Shown here: positions 24,598-35,524 of the stretch, piece after piece
Layout of the letters: the number at the start of each line of letters is the position of its first letter
Numbering within the stretch: the stretch's first letter is position 1
Source: Muraenolepis orangiensis
Lineage: Eukaryota > Chordata > Actinopteri > Gadiformes > Muraenolepididae
Direction of reading: 5' to 3'
Length of the DNA stretch: 64,000 nt
Assembly (NCBI GenBank): GCA_027704905.1
Contig: CM051001.1
Coordinates: forward strand, 36,998,890 to 37,062,889
Position numbers and translations under genes: made by a program
The notes under the pieces: generated by a model
Told to the model about the DNA's origin: nothing
Database searches by the model: none
Seen by the model: the letters and a program-made list of their open reading frames with translations, nothing else

Positions 24598-25260
24598 TTT
24601 ACAGCGGTTCTCAAACTGTTGTCCACTGGCTTCCGGTAAATGCTCGCATCAAATTCAAGACTCTGGTGCTGACCTTTAGGGCAGTCAATGGAACTGCCCC
24701 AGCCTACCTCCAGGCGTTGGTCAAACCCTACATCCCAGCCAGAGCGCTCCGCTCAACTTCTGCCAGGCGACTTGTTCGACCTTCACTAATGTCAACCAAA
24801 CATCGCTCGTCCAAGACCCAGCTCTTCACGGCTCTGGCTCCACAGTGGTGGAATGAACTCCCGTCTCATGTCAGGACGGTAGAGTCCCTCGCCAGCTTCC
24901 GCAAGAGACTCAAGACCCACCTGTTCAGAGTCCACCTGGACACTCCTTGAACCCTCCTTCTCCTTTGTGAAACCCCTAAACTTGCTTAAGTCCTGACATT
25001 AATAGCTCTTAGCATGTTGTATATGTTAGCAAGTGTATATCCTTAATGTTGATAACACGCTCTTATCACAGCTACTTAAGCAGGTGACCTAGCAGTACGA
25101 AATTGTGTTATTCATCTTGTTAATATGAATACTTGTGAACTGCTGTATTTTTATGTTTGCGTGCCCCAGTGTTATGCTATTGTCTGCTTCAACTAATGTA
25201 CACCTTGTAAGTCGCTTTGGATAAAAGCGTCTGCCAAATGCCCTAAATGTAAATGTAATG
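24598..25260 (+). mobile_element. LINE 3' fragment with hairpin tail, copy 2
   Basis: Counterpart of 7160-7822. Confidence 0.85.
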
Positions 25261-25555
25261 GTCCGCGGACCACTGGTGGTCCGAGGAGGTACTGCAGGTG
25301 GTCCGTGGAAAAAAGCTGAATAAAATCCACTTTTTACTTTCAAGGATTTTCGGAGACCACCTCATATGTGACTTGCTCCATCGAATATATTTGAATAGTA
25401 ATACATATAAAATCATTGCCAGTGTTATCAGTTGCAAGTGTGTATTTGTTGTAAAAATGACGAAAACAGCCTGTGTGTGAGGGGCAGCGCCGTGTGTGTG
25501 GGAGAGAAGCCTGTGAGCCTTGATTTGAAGCCTGTGTGTGTGAGGGGCAGCAGCA

Positions 25556-25813
<258 letters not shown>

Positions 25814-26184
25814 AGAGAGAGTGAGAGAGCGCGCGCGCCAGGAATAATGCCGAAGCGGTGTGCATACAAGATCCGTTTATTCGCCATGCTTGTATAATCA
25901 GAAAAAAGTTTGTCCATTAAATATGTAATATTGCATAAGGTCTCTTATTCCAAATCAATATTTTGGGCTATAAAGTGTTACATTTTACGGCTAGTTTTGT
26001 TCAGCAATCATTTCTCGCAGGTTGTCTTAGTTTAACGTGATTTATTTCTCATAGAAGCCCGTTGGAGGACGACTCATTAAAATGCATTGGAGCCCAGCGT
26101 CTCTGGGGTTCAATGGCACTTCAGAATACGCTTTGTTTCAGTACAGCAAAGCTAGACATTTATTGGGCAACATGGTTTAAAAAC

Positions 26185-26820
26185 CCAAGTGAAGGAGTTC
26201 AAGTATCTCGGGGTCTTGTTCTCGAGTGAGGGGAGGATGGAGCGTGAGATTGACAGGAGAATAGGTGCAGCGGGAGCGGTATTGGGTGCACTTTGGCGCA
26301 CCGTTGTAACCAAAAGAGAGCTGAGCCAGAAGGCAAAGCTCTCGATCTACCGATCAGTCTTCGTTCCTACCCTCACCTATGGCCATGAGCAATGGGTAAT
26401 GACCGAAAGGACGAGATCGCGAATACAAGCGGCCGAAATGAGTTTCCTCAGGAGGGTGGCTGGTATCTCACTGAGGGATAGGGTGAGAAGCTCAGTCACT
26501 CGTGAGAGACTCGGAGTAGAGCCGCTGCTCCTTCGCGTAGAAAGGAGCCAGTTGAGGTGGTTCGGGCATCTAGTAAGGATGCTTCCTGGTCGCCTCCCGA
26601 GGGAGGTTTTCCAGGCACATCCAACTGGGAGGAGACCACGGGGCAGACCGAGGTACAGGTGGGGTGATTACATCTCCACACTGGCCTGGGAACGCCTCGG
26701 GATCCCCCAGTCAGAGCTAGTCGATGTTGCCAGGGAGAGGGAAGTTTGGAGTCCCCTGCTGGAGCTGCTACCTCCGCGACCCGATTTCGGATAAGCGGGA
26801 GAAGATGGATGGATGGATGG
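26185..26820 (+). mobile_element. Rex3/RTE-like LINE, copy 2
   Basis: Same insertion in the second block copy, with TSD at 26172-26184 and 26821-26833. The 201-aa frame (26189-26794) is identical. Confidence 0.9.
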
Positions 26821-27554
26821 ATGGTTTAAAAACATCATGTCCAGACGCCCGGCTTCACTGGGAGTCAATGGTTGGACTGGACGTTTTTCTTGACTCGTTT
26901 CAAAATGATAGGCATCGGCGTCGGAGGAATTAAAGCGGACTTACAGCTCACCCTGCATGGCCACCCATACAGGGTGTTGGCACGTTAAGTCGTGAGACAA
27001 GCTGCTGCTCATTCTGTGTTATTTGCTAGCAAAATACTGTTTCTATTTGTACATCTGTAAATAAAATTGTAAATATAGAGTTCTTGAGTTTGTTACTGGC
27101 TTTCTTTTAAGTTTAGTAAGAGTCGTTTCTTTGACGCTATAGGTTCAGGGCAACAGGGGGAAGTGTGACTTCTTAGGGGGTTTTGGTTAAAGACATGGAG
27201 TTGGATATGGCAATGTCTCTCAGCTATACAAGCAGAAGTATTTTTGCTGCTACAATTTGAGTTACATCAGCAGGTGTAGAGAGGAACTTCAAACGTCATA
27301 CACTCGCAACTCAGGGTAATGGACCATTTCCTCTTTTACCATACAAACTGGGATTGTTTCCCAGAGACTTCAAAAAGGAGGACAGAATTCGCATATAAAT
27401 AACAATTTTATGACATAGGCCTAAAGCCCCCGTCACACTGTCCCGAAAGTGACACCAGATGGACACACGAATATGGAATTTAGAATTTTGTGCGAAGTTG
27501 GCCCCGAACTTGGTCAACAGCCAATCGACCGCCAAAGCAAGTACGATGCCTACA

Positions 27555-27772
27555 GAAGCTCACACGAAGGCACCGGAACCACACACGAAGGCACCCCAAC
27601 CACACACGAAGGCACCTGAACCACACACGAAGGCACCCGGACCACACACGAAGGCACCCGGACCACACACAAAGGCACCCCGACCACACACGAAGGCACC
27701 CCGACCACACACGAAGGCACCCCAACCACACACGAAGGCACCCCAACCACACACGAAGGCAACACGAAAATG
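27555..27772 (+). repeat. 21-bp minisatellite, copy 2
   Basis: Counterpart of 10130-10347 with the same unit variants in the same order. Confidence 0.95.
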
Positions 27773-28160
27773 TGAATTGTTATAGTAGTTTATCCCCGCA
27801 GGACACACAAAGGCCACACGACGTCGTATTGAGAGTACGATGCGTTCGAACTCGGTCACGAAGGCGTCACGTGACCTCCCGATGGTACGAAACCTTCGGC
27901 CGACCGTGGGAAATTCAATTGCTGATCGGAGATTATTGTTGCAGAACACACAGTACATTTAAACTTTATTTCAAATTGAATTCAACTTTAACATGCCACC
28001 CAAGGCAGGGTGTTGACGTTAAGGATGGCAGCTTCCTCATACGTTCATACTCGGAGAGAAATAGTTGGGACGGAGACAATGAACCGTTTAGCCCTTGGTC
28101 ATGTGGTTTACTGTCCTCTGCTCCACTGGTACATCCTTACGCTCAGTCGAGCTAACGTAG

Positions 28161-28161
<1 letters not shown>

Positions 28162-28253
<92 letters not shown>
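28162..28253. repeat. (AC)n microsatellite, copy 2
   Basis: Counterpart of 10737-10828. Confidence 0.98.
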
Positions 28254-28254
<1 letters not shown>

Positions 28255-28833
28255 ATCTGAACATGTGCGTCAGGTGAACCCCCCCTCATTAACATACGAC
28301 AGAATAGACATAATCTATATATATATACAACAACTGAGGACATATGCAGACATAGACCAGAGTCTATGTCCAGGTCCCCAGAGGGTTCCAGGTCTCCTCA
28401 GTCGTCTGAACGGTCTCCTCAGCAGTCTAGGAGGTCTCCTTTTATATGTCCATGTTACCATGACATGGCAAAAAATGCCCGATGGCACCGATGATCACAC
28501 AAAGTAAAGAAAGATGCCCTCATGATGGCCTTACGAAGGGCAAAATGGACACACAAATTCAACACGAAAATTAAACTTCGCAAGGTCCTTCGGCAATTTT
28601 TTGGCATGCCAAAGATTTTGCCACCGCTCACGAAGTTGCTGCCGGAGCCTGAGAAACTCCACCGGCGGTCATACGATGGCTTAAGATGCCCTCACCAACG
28701 GCCCGATGTGTTTACCATCAGAGCCCAATTTGAACATTTCCTTTATCGTGTGTCATCTGGTGTCACTTTCGGGAAAGTGTGAAGGGGCAGAAACTGAGCT
28801 TCCCCCATTTCAAAGACCACAAGCCGCCACTGG

Positions 28834-28837
<4 letters not shown>

Positions 28838-28901
<64 letters not shown>
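28838..28901. repeat. (TG)n microsatellite, copy 2
   Basis: Counterpart of 11413-11480, slightly shorter. Confidence 0.98.
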
Positions 28902-28904
<3 letters not shown>

Positions 28905-29090
28905 CGCATTCTCATGAACTGCAGCGAGAAAACAAAGCAACATGGCCGACTTTCCGCGTATAGCCTTGGCTTGGAGCATGGTGAAAATTAAACTTAGTTG
29001 TATAGTTAGTTACTTTGTTGTATGACAACCCTAAAGACGTCATTGGAAAGTCATTGGTCTTGACCTAGAGAGTAACATATGTCAGTATGA

Positions 29091-29624
29091 AAGGTGTGGG
29101 GGGTTCCTGCTTCTCAGGGGCGCCCATTGAACCTGGAACCTGTGCCACCTTTGAAGGCTTACAGGGAAGCCAAAAAACGTGCTACAGACATGGGTCATCT
29201 TGACCTCTACTACCATAAGCAAGGGCAAAACAATTGGGGGCGTCACTCAGCAGGGTCACAACCTGTAAAAAACATGATTTCACCCTCTTACAAAAAAGAA
29301 AGATCAAATCTGACCACGCCAGTGTGTTTCCCAGTCAGTAAACCCTATAATAAGATTGCAAGGTGTGGGGGGTTCCTGCTCCTCAGGGGTACCCTTTGAA
29401 ACTTGAAACTGGGCCACCTTTGAAGGCTTACAGGGAAGCCAAAAGAAATGTGATCAACAGTTTTGGAAAGCTCTTGACCTCTACTACCATAAGCAAGGGC
29501 AAAACAATTGGGGGCGTCACTCAACAGGGTCACAAACTGTAAAAAACATGGTTTCACCCTCTTACAAATACGAAAGATCAAATCTGACCACGCCAGTGTG
29601 TTTCTCGACCAGTAAACCCTATAA
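29091..29624 (+). repeat. ~269-bp tandem duplication, copy 2
   Basis: Counterpart of 11670-12203. Confidence 0.88.
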
Positions 29625-29629
29625 GATAG

Positions 29630-30141
29630 TGTGACGTCCATGGGTGGGTCATTAACATTGTTATCATGTTTGTAAACATCAGGTTAGTATATGTTATATT
29701 TGTTATTTGTATTTGATGTGTGTCACCGTTGTATTGGCCCCTTTTTTGTTTCTCCTTCCCAGGTGCCGCCCGTCTCTCCTCTAGAGAGCACTGATTGCCT
29801 TATGAGCAGCATGGCTGTCGGCAATCAGCCTCGATAGGATGGGTGGATAAAGCCTGCCATGTGACACCCATCCGGGTGCCTCATTGTGTCATTGCCACTG
29901 ACCAGAGTGGAGTGTGGAGGTTGCCTGTTGTTTGCCACTGTGTGTGGATGCGATGCGATGCTATGTTGTGTTGTTGTGGGTTTGATTCCCCATGGTTAAT
30001 AAATATAATTTACTTTTGTAACAAACGCCTTGTCTAATTCCTGCCGGGATCTGTGCTTAGAAGCGCTCACTGGACGGGCTGGCTTCACAACAGCCCGGTC
30101 CAGGTATAATTTGTTTGGTCATCAGACCTTTGGTTGTGACA
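29630..30141 (+). mobile_element. Solo LTR, copy 2
   Basis: Same solo LTR, with gatag at 29625-29629 and 30142-30146. Confidence 0.85.
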
Positions 30142-30260
30142 GATAGCAAGATTCCTGGTCTCAATTTCACATAATAGGGAAAACCAATTAGAACTACAAA
30201 ACGTGTGACACAGCACGCTGCAAATTGTAGTTCTTTACACACATCCTGGTCTCGTCCCTC

Positions 30261-31162
30261 GATCTATTTGTCTTAATAATGTGGTTTATTGTGGTGGAAC
30301 ATCATGGGACATAATTCACCATTGTATATAGTGTGTGTTGCACCACGGACCGGTTAGGGAGCGTACCGTGTTGTTGTAGCTTGACAGTAGCAGGTAGCAG
30401 ATGTTCTTCCTTTTTGTTAAACCTAATGGAAAATAAAGTGTGGAGTTCCATACTAAACACGCCGCCTCCAACTCCCATTCATTGGCTCTACACTGGTGAC
30501 CCCGACGTTTTCAAGATAGTTTCCGAAGACTTAGTGAACATGGCTGATCGCGATGTTTATATTAAACTGCCAGAGTTTTGGGAACATGCTGCTACGGCGT
30601 GGTTCGCACACGTGGAGGCACACTTTGCCTGCCGCCAGGTCCGTGACGAGGACATGAAGTATTTTCACATGGTGGCGGCGCTGGGGAGCTCCACGTCGTC
30701 CAGGTTGGTCGGTTTTATCGCAGATCCCCCACGCCACGGCAAATATGAGGCGATTAAAGCCCTTCTCCTTAAGACATTTAGCTTATCTGCTAAGGAGAGG
30801 GCACGCCAGATTCTTGATATTCAGGGTCTGGGGGACAGCAAGCCGTCCCGGCTCATGGAGAAGATGCTGAATCTGCTGGGGGGGGGAGGATCCCCGGATT
30901 TAGTTTGTGGAGACGTTCCTGCGCCACTTGCCGCCCCGGATTCAGACGGCGCTGGCCTACACGACCATTACTGAACCCTGCGCCCCGGCTGAGGAGGCTG
31001 ACCGTTTTTTCCCTGGTCAGCGACGGCCCAGCGAGTTTTCCTGCAGGACGCCGCTAGTGACCGAGTGAAGGCTGCTCACCTGGACTCGGACCGGCTGGTG
31101 GTGCTGGCACGGCCTCCGCGACGGGGCCGCCCCCCGGCCTTGACCCTGTTATGCCCTCCCCC
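30261..31162 (+). mobile_element. Gypsy-like LTR-element 5' part, copy 2
   Basis: Counterpart of 12840-13740; one base longer near 30983. Confidence 0.75.
30540..30974 (+). pseudogene. Gypsy-type gag remnant, copy 2
   Basis: Same reading frame and the same break at the G run as 13119-13553. Confidence 0.82.
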
Positions 31163-31702
31163 GAGGTGTTCTTCTAGGGTACAGGGGGAGTCGCAACAGC
31201 CTACCTAAACACAGTGGGCAAGTGTAAGCAATGTATGGGGTTTGGGGTAAACCCTGGTGTGGGGCACCCAAAACTAAAGACTCAAACAGAAAGCAGTGTT
31301 AAACAGGTATTAAATTGTTTAATTAACTATTTAATCCAACAAAAGAAAAAGGAACAACAGGCAATCACAAACAGGAGCAACATACAGACTAAATCAAAAA
31401 CTCTACGAGGACAGGAGAGGCAAAACAAACTAACAATTTGCTAAGGACAGCTAGACCGAGGGTTTGGAACAGGGAGAAGGGCGCCCTAGTGTGTATAGAC
31501 AAAGAAAACTACTACGTGATGCAGTGTAGACCCCAGGGTTTCTTACCTAGCCCTTCTCCCAGGCTGGTGAACAAAAACACAAACAAAAGGAATCCTACAC
31601 TACTCTAAAAAGGGTTGCAAAGGCCGGAAACAAAAAACAGGAACAAATAAATGCTCAACACATGATAGTAAACTATATACATATAGTATAACGATACATC
31701 TG

Positions 31703-33664
31703 TCCAGAAAGGTGGCATTTCAGGAATGCCAGGATGTCTGGAGCATGTGGTGTGGTGACACAGCTTATTCGGGAGGCCAGAGAGAACAAGGGCAACCTGT
31801 CAGTGCTGTGGCTTGACCTGGAGAATGCATTCGGCTCCATTCCACACAAGCTGGTTCAGTTCACTTTGACAAAACATCATGTCCCAAGCAGGTGTAGAGA
31901 CCTCATCGCTGATTATTACAGCAATTTCAGGATGAGGGTCTCTTCAGGAGCAATAACATCCAGTTGGCACAAGGTGGAGATCGGTATCATCACAGGGTGT
32001 ACTATCTCTGTGACATTGTTCTCCCTAGCCATGAACATGCTCACTAAGTCTGCTGAGCCAGAGTGCAGAGGGCCCCGCACGAATTCCGGACAACGGCAAC
32101 CACCCATCAGGGCATTCATGGATGACCTCACAGTCATGACAGAATCAGTCCCAGGCTGCCGGTGGATTCTGAAGGGGCTTGAAGAGCTGGTGGAGTGGGC
32201 CCGGATGCGTTTCAAACCCGCCAAATCCAGATCAATGGTGCTGAGGAAAGGGAAGGTGGTGGACAAGTTCCGGTTTAACATCGCAGACACAGCCATCCCA
32301 TCTATCTCAGAGAAGCCAGTCAAGAGCTTGGGAAAAGTTTTTGACTGCTCTCTGAGAGACACAACATCTATCCAGTCGACCTGCACTGAGTTGGATGGCT
32401 GGCTGAAATCCGTGGACAAGTCAGGCCTACCTGGGAAGTTTAAAGCCTGGGTCTACCAACATGGCATTCTTCCCAGGATTCTGTGGCCCCTCCTTGTCTA
32501 TGCAGTCCCTATCTCAACAGTTGAGACCCTAGAGAGGAGGGTCAGCAACCACCTCCGGAGATGGCTTGGGTTACCAAGGAGCCTGAGCAGCATTGCACTC
32601 TACGGGAACACCAACAAGCTGCAACTGCCTTTCAAATCCTTGGAGGAGGAATTCAAGGTAACTAGAGCCAGAGAAGTGGTTCAATACAGGGACTCAAGTG
32701 ATCCGAAGGTGGCTAAAGCAGGGATCCAAGTGAGGACTGGCAGGAAATGGAGGGCAGAGGAAGCAGTTCAAGAGGCAGAGGCAAGGCTGCGTCACAAGAG
32801 CCTGGTGTGAGTGGTCACACGAGGTCGAGCTGGGCTAGGATCCTTTCCAACTCCCCAAATGAACACCAGGGGGAAGGAAGGGCGCCGTCTTGTTCAGGAG
32901 GAGGTGAGAGCAGCAGTGGAGGAGACAAGAACCTGCAAGGCAGTGGGAATGAAGCAACAGGGAGCTTGGACGAGATGGGAGAATGCGGTTGAGAGGAAAG
33001 TGACCTGGGCTGAGCTTTGGAAAGCCGAGCCTCACCGCATCAAATTCCTAATCCAGGCAGTGTATGATGTGCTTCCAAGCCCGTCAAATCTGCACACATG
33101 GGGCATAGCAGAGACACCAGCATGCCCATTGTGTTCCAAGCGAGGAACCCTGGAACACATCCTCAGTTGCTGTACAAGGGCACTTGGAGATGGACGGTAC
33201 AGGTGGAGGCATGACCAAGTCCTGAAGACCATTGCTGAAGCCATCAGCGCAGGACTGGCGTGGTCAAAGCAGTTCCGACACTCCAAGGACACCATCGCCT
33301 TTGTCAGAGCTGGGGACAAGCCAACTTCTGCCAGAAAAACATCTGCAGGCATCCTGACGTCTGCAAGAGACTGGCAGTTGTTGGTGGACCTTGAACATCA
33401 GCTGAAGTTCCCCAGCCATATTGCAGTCACCACCCTGCGACCAGACATTATTCTTGTGTCTGAGTCCATCAAGCAAGCTGTGCTGCTGGAGCTGACAGTC
33501 CCGTGGGAAGATCGCTTGGAAGAAGCCTTTGAAAGGAAGCTCTCCAAGTACGCAGGACTGGTCAGCGACTGTCAGAAGGCTGGTTGGAGAGCAAGATGTT
33601 TCCCGGTGGACGTTGGATGCAGAGGATTCGCAGCCCGTTCCTTGGTCAGAGCCTTCAGCAGTTT
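31703..33664 (+). mobile_element. R2/NeSL-like LINE with restriction-like endonuclease
   Basis: A nearly continuous frame from 31734 encodes reverse transcriptase (LWLDLENAFGSIPH; active-site AFMDDLTVMT; VKSLGKVFDCSLRD; LPRILWPLLVYA). A zinc-binding CPLCSKRGTLEHILSCC segment and the endonuclease motif RPDIIL...LELTVPWEDR follow. This order (RT, CCHC-type finger, C-terminal restriction-like endonuclease) is that of the R2/NeSL/Hero LINE group, which often inserts site-specifically. The active site has M in place of the usual A of ADD. One in-frame TGA (32808-32810) follows HKSLV. The element is 5'-truncated and cut by the 500-N gap. Confidence 0.85.
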
Positions 33665-34164
33665 NNNNNNNNNNNNNNNNNNNNNNNNNNNNNNNNNNNN
33701 NNNNNNNNNNNNNNNNNNNNNNNNNNNNNNNNNNNNNNNNNNNNNNNNNNNNNNNNNNNNNNNNNNNNNNNNNNNNNNNNNNNNNNNNNNNNNNNNNNNN
33801 NNNNNNNNNNNNNNNNNNNNNNNNNNNNNNNNNNNNNNNNNNNNNNNNNNNNNNNNNNNNNNNNNNNNNNNNNNNNNNNNNNNNNNNNNNNNNNNNNNNN
33901 NNNNNNNNNNNNNNNNNNNNNNNNNNNNNNNNNNNNNNNNNNNNNNNNNNNNNNNNNNNNNNNNNNNNNNNNNNNNNNNNNNNNNNNNNNNNNNNNNNNN
34001 NNNNNNNNNNNNNNNNNNNNNNNNNNNNNNNNNNNNNNNNNNNNNNNNNNNNNNNNNNNNNNNNNNNNNNNNNNNNNNNNNNNNNNNNNNNNNNNNNNNN
34101 NNNNNNNNNNNNNNNNNNNNNNNNNNNNNNNNNNNNNNNNNNNNNNNNNNNNNNNNNNNNNNNN
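33665..34164. other. Assembly gap, 500 N
   Basis: Exactly 500 N, a different placeholder size from the first gap, suggesting a different scaffolding or gap-sizing step. It interrupts the same LINE as the first gap, and sequence to the right belongs to another LINE fragment. Confidence 0.99.
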
Positions 34165-34553
34165 TCAACATTAAGGATATACACTTGCTAACATATGCAA
34201 CATGCTAAGAGCTATTAATGTCAGGACTTAAGCAAGTTTAGAGGTTTCACAAAGGAGAAGGAGGGTTCAAGGAGAGTCCAGATGGACTCTGAACAGGTGG
34301 GTCTTGAGTCTCTTGCGGAAGCTGGCGAGGGACTCTGCCGTCCTGACATGAGACAGGAGTTCATTCCACCACTGTGGAGCCAGAGCCGTGAAGAGCTGGG
34401 TCTTGGACGAGCGATGTTTGGTTGACATTAGTGAAGGTCAAACAAGTCGCCTGGCAGAAGTTGAGCGGAGCGCTCTGGCTGGGATGTAGGGTTTGACCAA
34501 CGCCTGGAGGTAGGCCGGGGCAGTTCCATTGACTGCCCTAAAGGTCAGCACCA
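34165..34553 (-). mobile_element. LINE 3' fragment
   Basis: Minus-strand match to the 7160-7822 family: reverse complements of the TFRAVNGTAPAYLQAL and LAPQWWNEL regions, and the atacacttgctaacatatgc 3' region. Its left end is lost in the gap. It joins L2-like sequence abruptly near 34553. Confidence 0.82.
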
Positions 34554-34910
34554 GATTTACAACGCATCACTGCAACAGTCTGTCGTCCCAGCATGCTTCA
34601 AAGAGACAACCATTGTGCCGTTACCCAAAAAGACCAAGGTAACATGCCTCAATGATTATCGTCCAGTGGCTTTAACACCCATAGCCATGAAGTGCCTGGA
34701 GAAACTTGTAATGTTGCACATAAACTTGTCCATCCCCGAGTCCCTAGACCCACTCTAGTTTGCATACAGACCAAACAGGTCTGTAGACGACACCATTTCC
34801 CTGGCACTACACATGGCCCTGCAGCACCTAGACAGGAGGGACACCTACGTCAGACTGCTGTTCATTGACTACAGCTCGGCGTTCAACACCATCGTTCCCT
34901 CATCCCTCAT
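34554..34910 (+). mobile_element. L2-like reverse-transcriptase fragment
   Basis: Plus-strand residues include CLNDYRPVALTPIAMKCLEK, FAYRPNRSVDDTISLALH and RLLFIDYSSAFNTIVPS. There is a stop (tag) just before FAYRPNRS. It is the same family as 52800-54130 and 58209-59210. 3' cut near 34910. Confidence 0.85.
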
Positions 34911-35030
34911 CGAGGGAACCATCGTTACCTCTTCCAGACTCTGGAACTCCACTACACAGACAGTCTGATTCCATAACATCTTATAAAACTCAACTAAAAA
35001 CCCATCTGTTGAAACTGGCATATTCCATAT
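34911..35030 (+). mobile_element. Second LINE C-terminal scrap
   Basis: Residues resembling RQSDSITSYKTQLKTHLLKL, the very end of another non-LTR reverse transcriptase, directly joined to the L2 fragment. Nothing recognisable lies between here and the abt1 stop except a possible minus-strand polyadenylation signal (aataaa, 35233-35238). Confidence 0.65.
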
Positions 35031-35524
35031 AAACTGTACCATGTGTTTCTTGTAAGTTTACTTCCTGTTTGTCTTGTTTTAAACCCTGCGGTAAGAAAAT
35101 GTATTATTATAAACCTTACCATGTTTCCCTTCAATTACCCTAAGCCTTAACGTGTATTAATACGTATAATTAATCCAATAGAAACATAAATACAGTTCAT
35201 TTAAAGTAAATCAAACTGCAATACCGTTTCAATTTATTTCAAAAGTTTGTATCAAAATTTTTTGCCAACATACTTAAGTTTACAAAACATACTAAGTGTA
35301 CGAATACTTTTAGCCTCCGAACTAGACTTGTGCACGCAAGCTGTCCAAAAGCACTACTTTTGGACAACTTATGAGTAGACTTGAAGTTGTGCCAATTAAA
35401 CACATTTTCATAATGAAAACTAACTCTTTAATAAAGTATACTTCAGGGGTTCACCTAGTATCTACAGCGAGTTATAGGATCATTAGAAAGAGGACCATGT
35501 ATAGTATATTATATATCGGCTGGA

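Larger units (their letters stand above)
27426..28788. mobile_element. Non-autonomous TIR element, copy 2
   Basis: Counterpart of 10001-11363 with the same inverted ends. Confidence 0.8.
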
